From: an uncultured Chloroflexota bacterium
GTDB lineage: Bacteria > Chloroflexota > UBA11872 > UBA12225
Length of the DNA stretch: 44,371 nucleotides
Reading direction: 5' to 3'
Assembly (NCBI GenBank): GCA_902805635.1
Contig: CADCTC010000121.1
Span: 1 to 44,371 of the forward strand
In this document: one piece after another, positions 1 through 8,570 of the stretch
Position numbering within the stretch: the first letter of the stretch is position 1
How the letters are laid out: every line of letters begins with the position of its first letter
Made by a program: the position numbers and the translations under genes
The notes under the pieces: model-generated
Told to the model about the DNA's origin: nothing
Database searches by the model: none
Seen by the model: only the letters and a program-made list of their open reading frames with translations

Positions 1-1
1 G

Positions 2-796
2 ATCGTCGACTGGTTCGAGTTGTGGTCGCGTGAGTACTGGCACGACTACCTCGGTGCGGCCGGGCGGGTCGGCTGGGCCGTGCAGAAGCTCTGCCTGGGC
101 GTCCCCCAGCACGCGTTCACGCTGGCAGAGGGCACGGCCGAGCGGCTTCGGGCCACGGGCCTCCACGGAGAGGTCGAGGTATTGACGGGTCTGCACGACC
201 TGGTGCCGCTGAGCACCCCGCGGCCCGCGCAGCCTTTGGTTGTTTTCGCCGGGCGCCACATCCCCGAGAAGCGCGTCGGGGCGCTCGTGAGCGCCTTTTC
301 CGCCTTGCGGGAGCGGGCGCCCGAGCTGCGGCTTGTCGTTTACGGCGACGGTCCCGGCCGTCCCGTGGTACTGGCGCAGATTGAGGCCGATGGTTTGACC
401 GAGGTGGCCAGCGCCCCGGGCTTCGTGGCCCGCGAGGAGCTCGAGGAGAGCCTTGCCGATGCGCTGTGCCTGGTGCTGCCGTCGAGCCGCGAGGGCTACG
501 GGCTCGTCGTCGTCGAGGCGGCTGCGCTCGGCGTGCCGAGCATCGTCGTCGCCGCACCGGACAATGCAGCCACAGAGCTGGTCGACGAGGGCGAGAACGG
601 CTTCGTCGCGGCTTCGGCCTCGCCGGAGGACCTGGCCGAGGCGATCCTGCGCGTCCGCGACGCCGGCGAGCCGCTGCGGGCGTCGACGGCGGCGTGGTTC
701 GCCCGCAACGAGGATCGGCTCTCCCTGACCGGCTCGCTGAACCTCGTCGCGGCTGCTTACGCCGGCAGCTTGATCGGGGCCAGCGCCCGGTCATAG
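2..796 (+). CDS. Glycosyltransferase family 4, 5'-truncated by window edge
   Basis: GT4-type glycosyltransferase, likely transferring a sugar from a nucleotide donor during exopolysaccharide or cell-wall glycan assembly. The reading frame is open to the window edge, so the true start lies upstream; an internal TTG at 20 is only the first candidate inside the window. What is visible is mainly the C-terminal Rossmann half: FAGRHIPEKR (donor-domain entry, about residue 75) and the EGYGLVVVE motif (EX7E type) that contacts the donor nucleotide sugar. The 3' end overlaps the convergent gene 757-1896 by 40 bases, so both stops lie inside the other gene. Donor and acceptor cannot be told from sequence. 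Confidence 0.85.
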   Translation: MVDWFELWSREYWHDYLGAAGRVGWAVQKLCLGVPQHAFTLAEGTAERLRATGLHGEVEVLTGLHDLVPLSTPRPAQPLVVFAGRHIPEKRVGALVSAFSALRERAPELRLVVYGDGPGRPVVLAQIEADGLTEVASAPGFVAREELEESLADALCLVLPSSREGYGLVVVEAAALGVPSIVVAAPDNAATELVDEGENGFVAASASPEDLAEAILRVRDAGEPLRASTAAWFARNEDRLSLTGSLNLVAAAYAGSLIGASARS

Positions 797-1896
797 CTGG
801 CCGCCGTCGCCCGCGCCGTGGCCGCCCACGTGAAGCGGCGCGCCTGCGCCCGGCCGGCTGCCCGCAGCCGCTGGGACTGCGCAAGGTCCTCGAGGACCCG
901 CTCTATGGAGGTGGCGATGGAGCGCGCGTCGTCGGGATCGAAGAGGAGGGCGGCGTCACCGGCGACCTCGGGCAGCGAGCTGCGATCCGAGCAGGCGACG
1001 GGCACCCCGCGGTGCATGGCCTCGAGCACCGGCAGCCCGAAGCCTTCGTAGAGGGAGGGGAACACGAAGACGTCGGCGAGCCCATAGAGCCCGTCGAGCT
1101 CAGGGCCGGGGACCCACCCCAACAGGCGTACGTCGCTGAGCACGCCGAGCGCCTCGGCCCGCTCGCGCAGCGCCTGCTCGTACGGCGTCCGATAGCCCGG
1201 GATCACGAGCACCGGACGGCGCGGGAGGGCGATGAGGGCGAGCGCCTCGAGCAGGCGCATGAGGTTCTTGTGCGGGCGCTTCGCCGAGACCGAGAGGGCG
1301 ACACGGCGCTCGCCGAGACCGTGGCGCTCCCGCAAGACGTCCGCCGGCACGGCATCGCCGACGGTCGTGGTGCCGCTCCCGAGCGGCACGACGTCGATCT
1401 TGCGCAGCGGGACGTGCAGGAGGCGCCGCACGTCATTGCGGGTGGATTGCGAGTCGACGATGACGCGGTGCGACCGGTGAGCGGCGGCGGGTATCAAGAC
1501 GCGCATCCCCACGCCCAACAAGCCGAAGTGGGCCCTAGGGATGACGCGGTAGAGCAGGTCGTGGATCGTGACGACGCGGCGGAAGGACCCGCGGACCGGC
1601 GCGGTGCTGGCCAGGCTGTGGAGGAGATCGATACCGGCGCGTTGGGCGAGTGCCGGCAGCAGCTGCTGCTCGCCACGCACCCACTCGACCCGGTTGCGGG
1701 CAGATACGGGCACCTCGACGACATCGGCGAACTCGTCCCACTCGCCCCCGGCGCGGCGGGCCTCACGGTTGACGAAGGCGGTGATGTGCAGGTCGGGGCG
1801 CTCGACGGGAAGGGCACGCAGCAGTTCGCGGGCATAGACCTCCATTCCTCCCTGCTCGGCAGGAACGAGGAAGACGAGGTTCAGGCCGACGTGCAT
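757..1896 (-). CDS. Glycosyltransferase family 4
   Basis: Complete 379-residue GT4 glycosyltransferase with two Rossmann domains. The N-terminus MHVGLNLVFLVPAEQGGMEV has the usual first strand and Gly-rich acceptor loop; KRPHKNL (about residue 210) and EGFGLPVLE (about residue 285) are the donor-domain motifs. It is the last gene of a minus-strand run: its start overlaps the end of the upstream GT4 gene (1881-3002) by 16 bases, which suggests translational coupling. The three minus-strand glycosyltransferases share the pattern PEVAG/REVG followed by a phosphate-loop Asp-Pro segment and look like diverged copies. The sugar specificity is unknown. Confidence 0.9.
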   Translation of the reverse strand: MHVGLNLVFLVPAEQGGMEVYARELLRALPVERPDLHITAFVNREARRAGGEWDEFADVVEVPVSARNRVEWVRGEQQLLPALAQRAGIDLLHSLASTAPVRGSFRRVVTIHDLLYRVIPRAHFGLLGVGMRVLIPAAAHRSHRVIVDSQSTRNDVRRLLHVPLRKIDVVPLGSGTTTVGDAVPADVLRERHGLGERRVALSVSAKRPHKNLMRLLEALALIALPRRPVLVIPGYRTPYEQALRERAEALGVLSDVRLLGWVPGPELDGLYGLADVFVFPSLYEGFGLPVLEAMHRGVPVACSDRSSLPEVAGDAALLFDPDDARSIATSIERVLEDLAQSQRLRAAGRAQARRFTWAATARATAASYDRALAPIKLPA

Positions 1897-3002
1897 CGGT
1901 CATAGATGTCGAGATGCTGGCGGGCCGCGGATTCCCAGCTGAAGCGCGCCGCCTGCGTCCGGCCGCGCGAAGCGAATCCTCCCCCCGCCAGAACGCGGTT
2001 GATGGCCTCCGCCGCGGCTGCAGGATCGGTCGGGTCGAAGTAGACCACGGCGTCTGCGCCGACCTCGCGCAGGACTGGGAGGTCGGAGCAGGCGACCGGG
2101 ATGCCGCGCTGCATCGCCTCGAGCACGGGCAGGCCATACCCCTCCGCCCGTGTGGGCAGCGCCACGCAGGCAGCCATCGCGTAGAGCGCCTCGAGCTCGT
2201 CGTCGGGCACATAGTCGAGCTGGACGATCCGGTCGCCGACCGTGGAAGCCGCCGCGAGCCGTCGGAGCGCGGCGCCGTCCCCTCCGTCATGGCCGACCAT
2301 GACGAGGGCGATATCGGAAGGGAGTCGCTCGACAGCCCGGATGAGCAGCGCCTGGTTCTTGTGTCGGCGCTTGGCGGCGACGTTGAGCACGATCCGGCGC
2401 CCTTCGAGACCGAGGCGGGCCCGTAGCGCCGAGGGGTCCGCCGCCGGACCGGGAGGCCGACCCGGCGTACGGACGACGAACACACGCGCCGGGTCAACGC
2501 GCAGATCCTCGATGATCTCCGCCTTGCTGGCCTCGCTCATCGTGACGACGGCCTCGGCCCGTGGCGCCGCCTGCCGCACGAAGGTTCCGATCGCCATCCG
2601 TGAGAGCCCCCTCATGGTTGCCTGACGCAGGAAGACCACGTCGTAGACCGTCAGCACGAGCGGCGGTGCGATCCGTATCGGACCGAGGTTCGAGAGGCTG
2701 TGCACGAGGTGCCAGCCCCGCCGGCGCGCCAACCGGGCGAGCATCAGCTGTTGCGTCACGACCTTGCGAACCCGACGATCGTCGTCCGATGGCAGCGAGA
2801 CGATCCGGGTGAACTCGGTCCAGCCGTCCTCCCGCAGGGCGATGGCGCCTCGACGCGACGTCACGATTGTGATGTCAAGGTCTGGCCTGAGGGTGGCCAC
2901 AGCAGGGACGAGCCCGCGCAGGATGGTCTCAGGGCCCCCGCTGACTCCCGGGTCGAGGAACAGGGCATCGAACGCGATCGCGGAGCGGGGCGGCGCCGTC
3001 AA
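1881..3002 (-). CDS. Glycosyltransferase family 4
   Basis: GT4 glycosyltransferase of 373 residues. Motifs: FLDPGVSGGPETIL near the N-terminus (acceptor-side Gly loop), AAKRRHKNQ (about residue 210) and EGYGLPVLEAMQRG (about residue 285) in the donor domain. The longest frame begins with TTG at 3002; no good Shine-Dalgarno sequence precedes it and the next in-frame candidates are far inside, so the start is the weak point of this call. The 195 bases between this gene and the next one upstream (3198-4361) hold no convincing gene. Likely role: one step of surface polysaccharide synthesis, inferred from the clustering of four GT4 genes. Confidence 0.88.
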   Translation of the reverse strand: MTAPPRSAIAFDALFLDPGVSGGPETILRGLVPAVATLRPDLDITIVTSRRGAIALREDGWTEFTRIVSLPSDDDRRVRKVVTQQLMLARLARRRGWHLVHSLSNLGPIRIAPPLVLTVYDVVFLRQATMRGLSRMAIGTFVRQAAPRAEAVVTMSEASKAEIIEDLRVDPARVFVVRTPGRPPGPAADPSALRARLGLEGRRIVLNVAAKRRHKNQALLIRAVERLPSDIALVMVGHDGGDGAALRRLAAASTVGDRIVQLDYVPDDELEALYAMAACVALPTRAEGYGLPVLEAMQRGIPVACSDLPVLREVGADAVVYFDPTDPAAAAEAINRVLAGGGFASRGRTQAARFSWESAARQHLDIYDRCTSA

Positions 3003-3197
3003 CGGAGGAGGGGCTCGACGGGAGCGGCGACCATGAAGAACCTACCTTCGGGAGCTAACGCGGGGAGGGGCCGGCGGACGAAGGTGTGGGAGGTCGGCTG
3101 GGAAAGCCTGCCGCGGCAGCACCGCTGGGACCGCAGCACGCAACGAGCCCACGTCGCGAAGTGTCCCATACAGCGGAGCACCCGACTGCGCCGCTCT

Positions 3198-4361
3198 CTA
3201 GCCGTCCCTGCGCTGGGCTATCGACCGCCGGTAGCTCACGAGCGTCGCCTCCGCGGTTCGCTCCCACGTCAGCTGCGTACAGCGGACTCGGCCGCGACGG
3301 GCGAGGTCGGCGGCAAGCTGAGGGTCGCCGAGGAGGCGGTCCACCGCCTCGGCTATGGCCTGATCGTCGAGGGGATCGAAGAGCAGCGCCGCTCCGCCGG
3401 CGACCTCCGGCAACGCGGAAGCTCTGGAGCAGGCAGCTGGGACGTCGTGTTGCATTGCTTCTAGCAGGGGCAGGCCGAATCCCTCCATCTTCGAGGGCAG
3501 CACGAAGCACGACGCCGCGGCGTACAGGCCCTCGAGGTCCTCGGACCCGACGTAGCCGAGGAACCGGACTCGATCGGCCACTCCACGGTCGGCGGCGAGG
3601 CGGCGCAGCTCGTCCTCGTACGGCGTCGGGCTGCCCGGCAGCACCAGCACCGCGTCGGACGCCCTGAGCAGGCTCATCGCCCGCACCAGCGCGTCGATGT
3701 TCTTGTGAACCCGCTTCTGCGCGACGCACAGCACTATCCGTCGGTCCCCCAGCTTCAGCGCACGGCGAAGCTCGGGCTTGGGAGTGCGCGGGGTGGAGCC
3801 GGTCGGGCGCACCCCGAGCGGGGTGACGTCGATCCGGTCGGGGTGTACGCCCAGGGTCTGGACGAGGTCGTCACGAGCAGCGTTGGAGATGGCGATCAGG
3901 CGATCGGCCCGCAACACTGAGGCGCGCGTCACGACCTCCATCCCCAAGCGGTCGCGGCCGCGCATGGTGCCGCGAAGGTGCATCCAGGTGAGATCGAGGA
4001 TGGTCGCGACCGTCGGCACGGCAGAGAGCGGAGCGACGGCATTGGCCTGGCCGTGCAGGACGTCGAGGCGCCGTGCCCGTGCGAGCACCGGCTCCAGGGC
4101 CCACTGACTCCACATCGACAAAAACGCGTTCCACGGCCGTCCTCCGGTGACCCGGCCGGGCACCCGAACCCATTCCACTGCTCCTGCCCACGCCGCGCCG
4201 GTCAAGGTGTCCGGAAGCTGCTCGGTGACGAACGCGGCGATCTGGGTCTCAGGCTCGACGGCCAAGAGGCCGCGCATGAGCTCGCGGGCGTAGGTGACCG
4301 TGCCGCCGGCATCGGGCGCCACGTGGAAGAGGTTGAGCCCGACGCGCAGCGGCCGGTTCAT
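3198..4361 (-). CDS. Glycosyltransferase family 4
   Basis: GT4 glycosyltransferase, 387 residues from the ATG at 4361 (MNRPLRVGLNLFHV). A longer frame reaches 4436, but the ATG at 4361 overlaps an upstream stop as ATGA, the classic coupling arrangement, and it starts at the expected first beta strand. Motifs: PDAGGTVTYARELMRG acceptor loop, AQKRVHKN about residue 215, EGFGLPLLEAMQ about residue 295. It is followed after 195 bases by two further GT4 genes on the same strand. Its upstream partner survives only as a short tail (4358-4453) because of the junction near 4.45 kb. Confidence 0.9.
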   Translation of the reverse strand: MNRPLRVGLNLFHVAPDAGGTVTYARELMRGLLAVEPETQIAAFVTEQLPDTLTGAAWAGAVEWVRVPGRVTGGRPWNAFLSMWSQWALEPVLARARRLDVLHGQANAVAPLSAVPTVATILDLTWMHLRGTMRGRDRLGMEVVTRASVLRADRLIAISNAARDDLVQTLGVHPDRIDVTPLGVRPTGSTPRTPKPELRRALKLGDRRIVLCVAQKRVHKNIDALVRAMSLLRASDAVLVLPGSPTPYEDELRRLAADRGVADRVRFLGYVGSEDLEGLYAAASCFVLPSKMEGFGLPLLEAMQHDVPAACSRASALPEVAGGAALLFDPLDDQAIAEAVDRLLGDPQLAADLARRGRVRCTQLTWERTAEATLVSYRRSIAQRRDG

Positions 4362-4453
4362 GGCCGCCGAGAGGGGATCGCAGGGTGCTCGTCCGGCAGC
4401 AGCACGATGTCCGGGCGGCCCGCGGGCCGGCGCCATGGCCTGGCGACGGGCGC
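4358..4453 (-). pseudogene. C-terminal tail of an unidentified upstream gene, cut at junction
   Basis: A minus-strand frame ending at a TGA that overlaps the GT4 start as ATGA. Its last residues read GRPDIVLLPDEHP and then a short basic tail, which looks like a genuine protein C-terminus. Going upstream (rightwards) the sequence turns into the antisense of the MoxR gene at about 4454, so the rest of the gene is missing. Too little remains to name a family. That this is real coding sequence is inference from the ATGA overlap and the shared strand with three GT4 genes. Confidence 0.35.
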
Positions 4454-5086
4454 GAAGTCAACCGCGCCCCCGCCAAGACCCAGTCCGCTCTCCTGGAAGC
4501 GATGGAGGAGCGCCAGGTCACCATCGAAGGGCAGACGCTCCTGCTGCCCCCCGTCTTCCTCGTCGTGGCCACCCAGAACCCCGTCGAGTTCGAAGGCACC
4601 TACCCGCTGCCGGAGGCGCAGCTGGACCGCTTCCTCTTCAAGCTGCTGGTCGGCTATGGCACTGCCGAGGCAGAGCGCGACGTGGTGCTGCTCCACCACC
4701 GCGGCTTCGCCACGCGTGACCTCACCACCGCCGGCGTCACCCCGCTGCTGGACCGCGCCGGCGTGCTCGCCCTGCGCCGCCAGATGGACGCCGTCGCGCT
4801 GGACGCCTCCGTCGTGGACTACCTCGTCGCGGTAGAGCGCGCCACCCGCGGCGCCCCCGAGGTGCAGTTCGGCGCCAGCGTGCGCGGCGCGCTCGGCCTC
4901 ATGCGCGCCGGCAAGGCACTCGCCGCCTTCGCCGGCCGCGACTTCGTCACCCCAGACGACATCAAGGCCTGCGCCGCCCCCGTCCTGCGCCACCGCGTCG
5001 TCCTCCACCCCGAAGCCGAGCTAGACGGCGTCACCCCAGATGACGTGATCGCCCGCATCCTCGGCAACGTTCCCGTCCCGCGCTAG
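4385..5086 (+). CDS. MoxR-family AAA+ ATPase, N-terminally truncated
   Basis: C-terminal two thirds of a MoxR ATPase, a chaperone-like AAA+ protein usually working with a DUF58/VWA partner, here encoded just downstream. Homology begins at 4454 with EVNRAPAKTQSALLEAMEER, the segment right after Walker B in this family, then VVATQNPVEFEGTYPLPEAQ (sensor 1 region) and the lid domain ending at GNVPVPR. The roughly 100 N-terminal residues with Walker A and the Walker B hydrophobic strand are absent; bases 4385-4453 translate to unrelated sequence. As it stands the product cannot bind ATP. The cause is the junction at about 4.45 kb, either a rearrangement or an assembly join. The family call for the remaining part is firm. 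Confidence 0.88.
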   Translation: MLVRQQHDVRAARGPAPWPGDGREVNRAPAKTQSALLEAMEERQVTIEGQTLLLPPVFLVVATQNPVEFEGTYPLPEAQLDRFLFKLLVGYGTAEAERDVVLLHHRGFATRDLTTAGVTPLLDRAGVLALRRQMDAVALDASVVDYLVAVERATRGAPEVQFGASVRGALGLMRAGKALAAFAGRDFVTPDDIKACAAPVLRHRVVLHPEAELDGVTPDDVIARILGNVPVPR

Positions 5087-5100
5087 GCCCGGCATACCGC

Positions 5101-5136
5101 CAAGCACGCCAAGCACGCCAAGCACGCCAAGCACGC
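5101..5136. repeat. Tandem repeat, four copies of a 9-base unit
   Basis: Four exact copies of CAAGCACGC lie head to tail in the short gap between the MoxR stop and the DUF58 start. The array leaves only 14 bases before the DUF58 start codon, so it would form part of the leader if the two genes are co-transcribed. No function can be read from it; such short arrays often vary in copy number. Confidence 0.9.
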
Positions 5137-5150
5137 CACCCAGGCCAGGT

Positions 5151-6575
5151 ATGCCCACTCGCCGGCTGTTCCTCCTCTTCCTGCTGACGGTGCCGCTCGT
5201 TGCGCTCGGCGGCGTCGGGCGCCAGGCCGCCGTCGCGCTCGCCCTCCTGCTGCTCGCCGCGGCCAGCGTTGACTGGTGGCTCGCGCGCGACGTGCGCCGC
5301 GTCGGCGTAATCCGCGACGTGGAGGACAAGCTCTCGCTCGCCGACTGGAACCCCGTCGCGCTCCGCCTGTCTAACCCCACCGCGCGCGCCATGCGCCTGA
5401 TCGCACGCGACATCGTGCCACCAGACTTCGCCGTGGAAGGCGCGGACGTTATGTCCACCGGCAGGCGCGTCCTGCTGCCCGCCGGCGGTGACGTCGGCAT
5501 CGAGTACCGCGTGCGCCCGCGCCACCGCGGCAACTACGCCTTCGGCACGGTCTACCTGCGCGCCCAGGGGCCGCTGGGGCTCACCTGGCGCCAGCACGCC
5601 GTGCCCGGCTCGAGCCTGGCCGTGCGCGTCTATCCCAGCTTGCGCCAGCTGCGCCGCTACGAGCTGCTGGTGCGCCGCGGCCTGACCCAGGAAGCCGGCA
5701 CCAAGCCGGTGCGCGCCCCCGGCGCCAGCACCGAGTTCGAGGGCCTGCGCGAGTACGTCACCGACGACGAGTTCCGACGCATCAACTGGAAAGCCACCGC
5801 CCGGCGCGGTAAGGCCATCGTCAACCAGTACGAGGCCGAGCGCAGCCAGAACGTGGTCATCATGATCGACGCCGGCCGCCTCATGGGCGCCCGCGCCGAC
5901 CTGCCCGCCACCGACGAGGCCGCCCAACTGGTGGAGGGTGAGGCCCCCGCCGGCCTCACCAAGCTCGATTACGCTCTCAACGCGGCCCTGCTGCTGGCCT
6001 ATGTCGCCAGCGTGCGCGGCGACCGCATCGCCTTCCTCTCCTATGCCGACGAGGTGCGCACCTTCGTGCCGCCCACACGCGGCCGGCGCGCCTTCCTGCG
6101 CATGGTGGACGCCTTCTACGCCCTGGACGCCGAGCCCATTGAGCCCGACCACGGCCTGGCCTTCCAGTTCCTGGCCGGCCGCAACCTGCGCCGCTCGCTG
6201 GTGGTGCTCTTCACCGACCTGGCCGACCGCGAGTCCTCCACCCAGCTGGTGGCCAACGTGCTGCGCGCCGCGCGCCACCACCTGGTGGTCTGCGTCACCC
6301 TCTCAGACCCCACCGTCACCCGCCCCGCCGCCTGGGACCTCACCACCGCCTCCGGCTCTGACGCCACCGGGTTCGGCACAGACCAACCCCACGGCGTCGC
6401 CCCCGGCACGGCGCTCTACGAGAAGATGGTGGCGCAGCGCCTGCTCGACGAGCGCGCCGCCGTGCTCGGCTCCCTCACCCAGCGCGGCGTCTACTCCGTA
6501 GACACCGAAGCCGACAAGCTCAGCCCCGGAGTCATCCAGGCCTACCTGGAATTGAAGAGCCGCGGCCGGATCTGA
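5151..6575 (+). CDS. DUF58 domain-containing protein
   Basis: 474-residue DUF58 protein, the usual partner of MoxR ATPases and often proposed to act in envelope or complex assembly. Two hydrophobic segments near the N-terminus (about residues 5-20 and 25-40) anchor it in the membrane. The diagnostic DUF58 motif FEGLREYVTDDEFRRINWKA sits at about residues 199-218. Downstream lies a VWA-like region with MIDAGRLM in place of a perfect DxSxS metal-binding motif, so metal binding is uncertain. It starts 64 bases after the MoxR stop and was probably in one operon with it before the truncation. Confidence 0.92.
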   Translation: MPTRRLFLLFLLTVPLVALGGVGRQAAVALALLLLAAASVDWWLARDVRRVGVIRDVEDKLSLADWNPVALRLSNPTARAMRLIARDIVPPDFAVEGADVMSTGRRVLLPAGGDVGIEYRVRPRHRGNYAFGTVYLRAQGPLGLTWRQHAVPGSSLAVRVYPSLRQLRRYELLVRRGLTQEAGTKPVRAPGASTEFEGLREYVTDDEFRRINWKATARRGKAIVNQYEAERSQNVVIMIDAGRLMGARADLPATDEAAQLVEGEAPAGLTKLDYALNAALLLAYVASVRGDRIAFLSYADEVRTFVPPTRGRRAFLRMVDAFYALDAEPIEPDHGLAFQFLAGRNLRRSLVVLFTDLADRESSTQLVANVLRAARHHLVVCVTLSDPTVTRPAAWDLTTASGSDATGFGTDQPHGVAPGTALYEKMVAQRLLDERAAVLGSLTQRGVYSVDTEADKLSPGVIQAYLELKSRGRI

Positions 6576-6584
6576 CCTGAGCGG

Positions 6585-7550
6585 CTACGCGGTGCGCGCC
6601 TTCGAGCGCCCCACCAGCAGCAGCCACGCCATCAGCGCCAGCCACAGCAGCGGCCCCACCGCCAGCTTCACCGGCATCGGCGCGTCACTCGGCGAGAGGT
6701 TCCCTTCCACCAGCCCCACCAGCACGAACACCGGTACCGCCCCCATCACCAGCGCCAGCGCATTCCGCCCCGCCCGCGTCGCGGCGTCCCGCCGTCGCAG
6801 CACCCCCGGCCGCAGCAGCGCGTCGCCCAGCATCAGCCCCGCCGCCCCGGCGATGATGATGCACGTGATCTCCACGTAGCCATGCGACGAGACGAAGTCC
6901 GCCAGCAGGTGCCCCACGCCGTAGTGCTGCCCCGCGCCGAAGATCGCCCCCAAGAACAGCCCGTTGAGCACCAGCGTGTACACCGTGCCCAGCCCGAACC
7001 ACACCCCGCCCGTGAACGCGAAGAACGACACGCCGATGTTGTTGGTGAAGATCACCACCGCCATCAGCGGCCGCAGCGCGTCCGGCATGTCGGTCCACGT
7101 CTCGCCCCGCTGCATGATGGCGCGCAGCTGCGCCGGCACCAGCGCCTCGCGCGCCACCTCGCTGTGCAGCCCTGCCAGGTAGCCGCCCAGCGCCGGCAGC
7201 AGCAGCAGCAGCGCCGCCACCACGCTGTACCGCCATGCCTGGCGGAAGCGGCGCGGGAAGTCCAGCAGGAAGAAGGCGGCCAGCCGCCGCCACGTGCTGC
7301 CTGGCGCGCGGTACAGCCGCAGGTGTGCCCGCGCCGCCAGTTGGTTCAACCAGGCGGTCAGCTGGTCCTGCGGGAAGTCGCGCTGCGCCAGCGCCACGTC
7401 GGAGAGCACCCGCCGGTAGCCACGCCCCAGCGCGTCCAGCTCGTCCGCGCCCAGGCGGCGCAGCCCGTTCCCCTCGCTGCGCGCTAGCAGCGCCTCCAGC
7501 TGCGCCCACTCCTCGCGCCGCGTGGTAATAAACTGCGTCAGTGACGGCAT
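6585..7550 (-). CDS. Stage II sporulation protein M (SpoIIM/DUF95)-like membrane protein
   Basis: Polytopic membrane protein of 321 residues in the SpoIIM/DUF95 family. An N-terminal soluble helical part (FITTRREEWAQLEALLAR) is followed by about five membrane segments, including FTNNIGVSFFAFTGGVWFG and FVSSHGYVEITCIIIAGAAG, which carry the conserved NN and the His-Gly-x-x-Glu motif of the family. The ATG at 7550 is preferred because GGGGTGA lies six bases upstream; a GTG at 7559 is part of that Shine-Dalgarno sequence. In Chloroflexota and Actinobacteria this family often neighbours MoxR, DUF58 and RDD genes, as here. Sporulation itself is not implied. Confidence 0.88.
   Translation of the reverse strand: MPSLTQFITTRREEWAQLEALLARSEGNGLRRLGADELDALGRGYRRVLSDVALAQRDFPQDQLTAWLNQLAARAHLRLYRAPGSTWRRLAAFFLLDFPRRFRQAWRYSVVAALLLLLPALGGYLAGLHSEVAREALVPAQLRAIMQRGETWTDMPDALRPLMAVVIFTNNIGVSFFAFTGGVWFGLGTVYTLVLNGLFLGAIFGAGQHYGVGHLLADFVSSHGYVEITCIIIAGAAGLMLGDALLRPGVLRRRDAATRAGRNALALVMGAVPVFVLVGLVEGNLSPSDAPMPVKLAVGPLLWLALMAWLLLVGRSKARTA
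7529..7534 (+). promoter_or_regulatory. -10-like hexamer for the RDD gene
   Basis: TAAACT lies six bases before the GTG start at 7541, matching the TANNNT-plus-short-gap pattern seen at other starts in this window. It sits inside the 5' part of the divergent SpoIIM-like gene. No -35 match is visible. Confidence 0.5.
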
Positions 7551-8512
7551 CGGATTCACCCCGCTCGGCGACTACACCCCAGCCACCCGCCGCACCCATC
7601 GCGGCCGGTGCCCCGGTTGGGGCCGCGCCTGGGGGTGCGCCTGGGGGCGCACAAGAAGACTACCGTGTCGTGACCCCCGAGCGCGTCAGCCTCGGCTACG
7701 ACCTCGCCGGCATCGGCTCGCGCGCCGCCGCCGCCCTGATCGACGTGACCATCCAGGGGCTGGTGTGGCTCTCCCTGCTCATCGTGCTCGGCGTCACCTT
7801 CTCCCGCTTCCCCGTCGACCTTGACGACGCCCGCCCCGTTGTCCTCGTCGTCCTGCTCATCGTCGCCTTCCTCGGCGGCTTCTTCCTGCTGTGGGGCTAC
7901 TACATGCTCTTCGAGATCATCTGGAGCGGGCAGACCCCCGGCAAGCGCGCCCTGGGCCTGCGCGTCATCCGCGAGAACGGCTACCCCATCCGGCCCGGCG
8001 ACGCCGTTGTGCGCAACCTCATCCGTGTCATAGACGGTCCACCCTTCGGGGCCGCAATTGGCTCCCTGGTCATGTTGCTCAACAGCCGCTCCAAGCGCCT
8101 GGGAGACTACGTGGCCGGCACCATCGTCGTGCGTGAAGGCAAGCGCCTGCGCCTCGCCGACGTCGTCGGAGACGCCCAGAGTACCGGCGGCCCCGGCAGT
8201 ACTGGCCGCACAGCGTGGAGCGGCAGCGTCCCCGGCTCTGCCCCTTCCACACCGTCCACATCCGCGGGCACATCCGCGGGCGCAGCGTCGGACGGCGCAC
8301 GGATCATCGCCCTGCGCGCCGAGGACGCCACCCTGGTGCGCGACTTCCTGGTGCGCCGCGCCGAGATGGAGCTCACCCCCCGCCGCCAGCTCGCCCGCCG
8401 CCTGGCCGAGTACCTCGCCCGCCGCTACGGCCTGGAAGCCGCCCTCGGACAGCACCCTGGCCAGGGCGGCGACGAAGCCTTCCTGGCAGGACTCGTCAGC
8501 ACGCCAGGGTAG
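7541..8512 (+). CDS. RDD family membrane protein
   Basis: 323-residue RDD protein. After a Pro/Ala-rich N-terminal stretch comes YRVVTPERVSLGYDLAGIGSR, then RAAAALIDVTIQ (the Arg-Asp-Asp type signature as R..D), two hydrophobic segments at about residues 65-85 and 93-125, and GKRALGLRVI. The C-terminal 90 residues are Ser/Gly-rich linker plus a charged helix (LTPRRQLARRLAEYLARRYG). No in-frame start exists between GTG 7541 and the conserved domain except GTG 7670, which would remove conserved residues, so 7541 is chosen. Its start overlaps the divergent SpoIIM-like gene by 10 bases, so promoters of each gene must lie inside the other. Confidence 0.88.
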   Translation: MTASDSPRSATTPQPPAAPIAAGAPVGAAPGGAPGGAQEDYRVVTPERVSLGYDLAGIGSRAAAALIDVTIQGLVWLSLLIVLGVTFSRFPVDLDDARPVVLVVLLIVAFLGGFFLLWGYYMLFEIIWSGQTPGKRALGLRVIRENGYPIRPGDAVVRNLIRVIDGPPFGAAIGSLVMLLNSRSKRLGDYVAGTIVVREGKRLRLADVVGDAQSTGGPGSTGRTAWSGSVPGSAPSTPSTSAGTSAGAASDGARIIALRAEDATLVRDFLVRRAEMELTPRRQLARRLAEYLARRYGLEAALGQHPGQGGDEAFLAGLVSTPG

Positions 8513-8570
8513 CTTCGTCTCAGACCGGATGAAGATGCCTTCGGCGGCGCCGCCGCTGAGCCGCGCCGCA

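Noticed and set aside
5031..6281. 416-codon minus-strand frame opposite the DUF58 gene
   Set aside because: High GC leaves long antisense frames; the product is Gly/His/Val/Gln-rich with no motif, while the plus strand has clear DUF58 motifs.
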